A stretch of DNA of 8,981 nt from positions 1-8,981 of the forward strand of contig PLDZ01000171.1 in assembly GCA_003136295.1 (NCBI GenBank). The letters run 5' to 3'. This DNA comes from Candidatus Dormiibacterota bacterium. GTDB taxonomy: Bacteria; Chloroflexota; Dormibacteria; Aeolococcales; Aeolococcaceae. The notes below the pieces were generated by a model. That model did not search any database and was not told the origin of the DNA. It saw only the letters and a program-made list of their open reading frames with translations. Positions 5,917 through 8,981 of this stretch are shown here, one piece after another. The position numbers and the translations under genes were made by a program. Position 1 is the stretch's first letter. Each line of letters begins with the position of its first letter.

Positions 5917-6089
5917 GCTCGCAGCGACACGCCGAAACCGAGGTTCGCCGACTGCGCTGACCTCAGCGGGGGCTTCCGGAGCGATAGGAAAGGGCGCATG
6001 TAGCCGCCAAGAAGCGTCGCGTCAACAGGGCATTGGTGTGACCCGGAACCTGACGCCTGCGGGTCGCCTTCAGACGTCCGTGCGCATGT
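5917..6089. other. Convergent intergenic region
   Basis: This 173-base gap separates the ends of the convergent ftsH and GGDEF-EAL genes. It contains an imperfect CGAAACC/GGTTCG repeat (5933-5947) and the hairpin listed separately. No U-run follows either, and no gene, tRNA or promoter is apparent. Confidence 0.5.
5955..5968. terminator. Short perfect hairpin between convergent genes, possible bidirectional terminator
   Basis: CGCTGA-CC-TCAGCG is a perfect 6-bp inverted repeat; sterically this gives about a 5-bp stem with a 4-base loop. It lies 38 bases after the ftsH stop and 121 bases beyond the stop of the opposing gene. No T-tract is present on either strand, so if it terminates transcription it is of the U-less type sometimes proposed for high-GC actinobacteria. 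Weak evidence. Confidence 0.25.
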
Positions 6090-8429
6090 CTATGCGACCG
6101 CCGCGATCGATGTTCTCGAAGCGAACTTCTCCACCACATCGGCGGCACTGATCGGGCGGCTGATCAGGTATCCCTGCAACTCGGAGCAACGCCGCTTCAC
6201 GAGGTAGGCACGCTGCACTTCGGTCTCGACACCCTCGGCCACGATCTTCAGCCCAAGGCTCAACCCCATGGCGATCATGGCGTCGACAATCGGTGCGGTG
6301 CCAGTCTCGGACACGATCGCGCGGACGAACGAGAGGTCGATCTTGAGGGTGTCGACCGGGAATCCCTGCAGCCTGCTGAGCACCGAGTAGCCGGTGCCGA
6401 AGTCGTCAATCGCGATCCGCACGCCGAGATCCCGGACGCCCTGGAGCAACCCCAACGCCTTGCCCTCCTGAGAAATCGCGGCGCTCTCGGTGATCTCGAG
6501 CTCCAGCAGCGTCGGATCCAGGTGACTCGTGGCGAGCGCCTCGAGCACGCGCTCGACCAGCCCGCAACTGACCATGTTCCGTCCAGACACGTTCACGGCG
6601 ACAGGCACCGGGCCGACTGCGGACGTAGCCCATTCCTGGGCCTGGTGACAAGCCGTCGCCAGGACCCACGTGTCGATGTTGTTGATGAGCCCGGTCTGCT
6701 CTGCAATCGGAATGAACCGGTCGGGACCGATCACGCCGCGCGAAGGATGATTCCACCGCACCAGCGCCTCGACGCCCGCCAGGCGCCCGGAACGCGCATT
6801 GACCTTCGGCTGGTACAGCAGCATGAGCTCACCACGACCGATGCCGGCCCGAAGATCCTGCTCGAGGGTGAGCCGCTCCATCGCGGTGGCGTGCATGTCC
6901 TCCGAGAAGACCGCGTGGCGATCCTTGCCGTCGGCCTTGCCGACATACAGAGCCGCGTCCGCGTTGCGCACCACGTCGGCTGCAGCGCCACTGCCTGTGG
7001 ACGTCGCAACGCCGATCGTCGTGCTGATGGTCAGGACTCGCCCGCCACCGGCGAATGGGGCGCGAAGTGCCTCCCGGATGCCATCGGCCGCGCGCACTGC
7101 GGCACTGGGCTCGGCCAGATCCTCCAGGAGGACCGCGAACTCGTCACCCCCAATGCGTGCGGCCGTGTCACCGGCGCGGATGACGTTTGCAAGCCGGCGC
7201 GACACCTCGAGCAGCAGCGCGTCCCCGGCCGCGTGACCGAGACCGTCGTTGATCGTCTTGAAATTGTCCACGTCCACCATGAGCACGGCGTAGCAGCCAG
7301 TGCCGCGTGCCAGTCGTTGGTGTGCATGCTCGAGGCGGTCGCCAAAGAGCGATCGATTTGGCAATCCTGTCAACGCATCGTGAAACGCCTGGTGCTCCAA
7401 CTCGCGCTGCAATCTAAGCCGGTCGGTAACATCGGTCGAGCACACGACCATAGCGCTCCTGCCGTCGAAGATGATTTCGCGCGTGTCTATCGCAACGTCG
7501 AGAACGCCGCCGGACTTGGTCGAGTGGCGGATACCCTCGAAGTGCGTGCGCCCTCCCCGCATGGCGTGCAGGTTGTTCCGCAACTGATTGCGGTCCTCGA
7601 GCGGACGTATCTCGGCAAGCGTCAGGGTGAGGAATTCGGCTCGCGTGTAGCCATACATCGCGAGTGCCGCGTTGTTGACGCGGAGGAATGGCAGGTTGCC
7701 GTTCTCCGTGGCCTGCTGTGGCAGCGCCGTGACCATCATCGGTTGTGGGTTCTCATCGAAGAGCGATCGGAAGGTCTCCTCGCGCGTGGTCGCGATGCGC
7801 GACTCGGCCGCGAGCGTGGCTGCTCTTCCCTCGTCTGCTGCGACCGTTGCTCGCCTGCGCCGTGCGTACAGGGCGAACAGGAGGATGAGGAGACCTGAGC
7901 CGCTGACGATGCCGATCGAGGCGATGAATGCTGCTGTCACGCCGTATGCGGCATTCGATGCTTCCGCGTGGCCGACGGCAGCCAGCTCGGCATCGAGCGC
8001 GGTGAAGGCCGGATCACCGAGCGCGATGTGCAGCCCCGATGCCTCCTGGGGGTCACCGCGAAGCACGGCGGCGATCTCTAACGAGACCGCGCTCTGATAC
8101 GCATCCGCCATCCGAGTGATCGCGGCGAGGGTCGAAGTCGATTTCTCGGTGATCTCAACGAGCGACAGGGCCGTGTTTGTCTCATCCTGGAGCGACTCAG
8201 TCGTACTCGGGGAGTCGAGGACGCTCTCCTCCTCGACCGCCACGGCGGTGCGAAGTGTGGTGACCGATTGAGATGCCAGCTGGCGTTGGGCCGACCACGC
8301 ATGAAGGGTGACCAGCGTGACGAGCACAGCGAAGATCAGCACGGCCGCGGCCGTTCCGCTCACCCAGAAAGGGATGCCCCGTGCGGCCGGGCTCCTTCGG
8401 TCATCGCCTCGTCTCATTTCCTGTCTCAT
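6090..8429 (-). CDS. Membrane-anchored PAS-GGDEF-EAL bifunctional cyclic-di-GMP enzyme
   Basis: A 779-residue protein from ATG at 8429-8427. An in-frame GTG at 8486 would add 19 residues; neither has a clear ribosome site, and the ATG leaves a normal short basic head before TM1. Order: TM1 (about 21-43), an extracytoplasmic, mostly helical segment of about 120 residues (unidentified sensor), TM2 (about 164-188) followed by RRRR, a PAS domain (about 220-335), GGDEF (about 340-505) and EAL (about 515-770). The diguanylate cyclase site GGDEF (427-431) is exact, and the product-inhibition I-site RAGD lies five residues before it. The phosphodiesterase side keeps EALVRW (Glu554), NVSG, ELEITES, IDDFGTGYS, the Lys of LKIDLSF and AEGVETE. 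It can therefore in principle both make and hydrolyse c-di-GMP, with the net direction set by PAS or the extracytoplasmic domain. The gene is convergent with ftsH and follows the metallopeptidase on the same strand after 142 bases. Confidence 0.93.
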   Translation of the reverse strand: MRQEMRRGDDRRSPAARGIPFWVSGTAAAVLIFAVLVTLVTLHAWSAQRQLASQSVTTLRTAVAVEEESVLDSPSTTESLQDETNTALSLVEITEKSTSTLAAITRMADAYQSAVSLEIAAVLRGDPQEASGLHIALGDPAFTALDAELAAVGHAEASNAAYGVTAAFIASIGIVSGSGLLILLFALYARRRRATVAADEGRAATLAAESRIATTREETFRSLFDENPQPMMVTALPQQATENGNLPFLRVNNAALAMYGYTRAEFLTLTLAEIRPLEDRNQLRNNLHAMRGGRTHFEGIRHSTKSGGVLDVAIDTREIIFDGRSAMVVCSTDVTDRLRLQRELEHQAFHDALTGLPNRSLFGDRLEHAHQRLARGTGCYAVLMVDVDNFKTINDGLGHAAGDALLLEVSRRLANVIRAGDTAARIGGDEFAVLLEDLAEPSAAVRAADGIREALRAPFAGGGRVLTISTTIGVATSTGSGAAADVVRNADAALYVGKADGKDRHAVFSEDMHATAMERLTLEQDLRAGIGRGELMLLYQPKVNARSGRLAGVEALVRWNHPSRGVIGPDRFIPIAEQTGLINNIDTWVLATACHQAQEWATSAVGPVPVAVNVSGRNMVSCGLVERVLEALATSHLDPTLLELEITESAAISQEGKALGLLQGVRDLGVRIAIDDFGTGYSVLSRLQGFPVDTLKIDLSFVRAIVSETGTAPIVDAMIAMGLSLGLKIVAEGVETEVQRAYLVKRRCSELQGYLISRPISAADVVEKFASRTSIAAVA

Positions 8430-8571
8430 GGCGGCCGTGGAGCCAGCTTTGGGCTCTCTCGACGTTTCAAGGCTACGTCCGTGCACGACGCCGGCAGGGC
8501 GGGTCGGTGCCTCCGCGCATTACCGGAACGGCGCTGAAACCCCCCGGCTCCTCCGTGATCGTCGCGGACGC
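8430..8571. other. Spacer upstream of the GGDEF-EAL gene
   Basis: This 142-base stretch lies between two minus-strand genes. It includes the 57-base in-frame extension to the alternative GTG start at 8486. I see no convincing promoter pair, ribosome site or terminator in it. Confidence 0.4.
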
Positions 8572-8943
8572 TCAGTGGCGCAGCCGCGTCTTCTCGATGT
8601 CGTCGTGGTTCATGCCGAAGTAGTGGCCAACCTCGTGCAGCACCGTGTCGTGCACCTGGTCGACAAGCTCGGCGTACGTCCTGCACCACCGCTCAATGTG
8701 GTGTTGCAGTAACACGATCCGCTTGGGATATCCCGACGCGCTGAACGTCGACTCCGTCGCGCCCTGAAAGTAGCCGAGCACTCGCTCGTCGATACCCGTG
8801 CCACGATCGTCGGCGGTGGCTCCCTCCTGGATGGTGATCAGAAGGTTGTCGGCGTCCATGCGGGCGCGCAGCGCGGGTGGAATGCTCTCCAGTGCATCCG
8901 CAGCGATGCGCTCGAACTCGTCGGCGGAGACGTGATACGCCAC
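8572..8943 (-). CDS. Minimal zincin metallopeptidase (PF06262/DUF1025 family)
   Basis: A 123-residue cytoplasmic protein whose zinc site HEVGHYFGMNHDD occupies residues 103-115 near the C terminus, giving the HExxHxxGxxHD ligand set: His103, Glu104, His107 and His113, followed by Asp114. The N-terminal part, AYHVSADEFERIAADALES followed by IPPALRARMD, and the middle IVLLQHHIERWC match the usual build of this small actinobacteria-rich family (about 110-140 residues). The physiological substrate is not known. The start is taken as GTG 8943-8941 because the family typically begins a few residues before the xxFExxxxxALxxIP helix. The frame stays open to the window edge, with no ATG, GTG or TTG further upstream inside the window, so a longer N terminus cannot be excluded. 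No ribosome site precedes the GTG. The protein is complete at the C terminus, ending in TRLRH. It is possibly co-transcribed with the GGDEF-EAL gene, without clear functional linkage. Confidence 0.88.
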   Translation of the reverse strand: MAYHVSADEFERIAADALESIPPALRARMDADNLLITIQEGATADDRGTGIDERVLGYFQGATESTFSASGYPKRIVLLQHHIERWCRTYAELVDQVHDTVLHEVGHYFGMNHDDIEKTRLRH

Positions 8944-8961
8944 GGCGCTGAGAATGTCACA

Positions 8962-8981
8962 CCGCCGGTGAGCGACGGCGG
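8962..8981. repeat. GC-rich inverted repeat at the window edge
   Basis: CCGCCG (8962-8967) and CGGCGG (8976-8981) form a perfect 6-bp stem around an 8-base loop and may extend past the window. It lies about 20 bases upstream of the metallopeptidase start and could be a terminator or leader hairpin of a neighbouring gene. In such GC-rich DNA, chance is a real alternative. Confidence 0.25.

Noticed and set aside
5942..5952. GGTTCGCCGAC resembling a tRNA T-arm
   Set aside because: No matching acceptor, D or anticodon arms can be built around it in the surrounding gap.
6522..7898. A 458-codon plus-strand open frame antisense to the GGDEF-EAL gene
   Set aside because: Its translation is His/Arg/Val-rich with no recognisable domain, and it lies wholly opposite a gene with exact catalytic motifs. 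It is a high-GC antisense shadow.
1..8981. Search for CRISPR arrays, insertion sequences, phage genes, toxin-antitoxin pairs or a defence cluster
   Set aside because: No regularly spaced repeats, transposase, integrase or toxin-like small pairs were seen; the gene content is ordinary chromosomal.

Overview
The window is high-GC bacterial DNA with dense coding, several GTG starts, a stop/start overlap and a plausible leaderless transcript. The gene content is a DAHP synthase with a C-terminal chorismate mutase, a MarR gene joined to an acyl-CoA ligase, an acidic DUF5709-like protein, FtsH, and a DUF1025-type minimal metallopeptidase. This suggests an actinobacterium or close relative. The sequence does not let me name the genus.

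Layout, left to right. (1) 1-897, + strand: the 3' part of a 3-deoxy-D-arabino-heptulosonate-7-phosphate (DAHP) synthase carrying a fused C-terminal AroQ-type chorismate mutase; its 5' end lies outside the window. (2) 898-3445, + strand: a compact unit. A promoter with tandem ATGCG-N2-CAT operator-like sites and an 8-bp inverted repeat drives a 41-codon remnant of an SRPBCC-fold gene. A MarR-family regulator overlaps that remnant, and a long-chain acyl-CoA ligase is joined to the MarR gene by a GTGA stop/start overlap. The remnant stops about where an SRPBCC domain has barely begun, so this operon has apparently lost the rest of its first gene by internal deletion. (3) 3495-3875, + strand: a very acidic, lysine-free small protein resembling DUF5709. 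(4) 3970-5916, + strand: a membrane-bound FtsH protease with all ATPase and zinc motifs but an altered pore loop. It probably has a leaderless mRNA. (5) 5917-6089: a convergent intergenic gap with one short perfect hairpin. (6) 6090-8429, - strand: a membrane-anchored PAS-GGDEF-EAL protein with both cyclic-di-GMP active sites and the inhibitory I-site intact. (7) 8572-8943, - strand: a minimal zincin metallopeptidase.

How they work together: the first gene belongs to aromatic amino acid synthesis. The MarR/ligase unit looks like a self-regulated acyl- or aryl-acid activation operon, in which MarR probably senses a substrate or CoA ester (inference). FtsH provides membrane protein quality control, and the GGDEF-EAL protein makes and/or breaks c-di-GMP in response to an extracytoplasmic or PAS-sensed cue. 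There is no sign of phage, transposon, CRISPR, rRNA or tRNA. I do not see a convincing undescribed multi-gene system. The most interesting region is the promoter/operator and damaged first gene at 920-1180.
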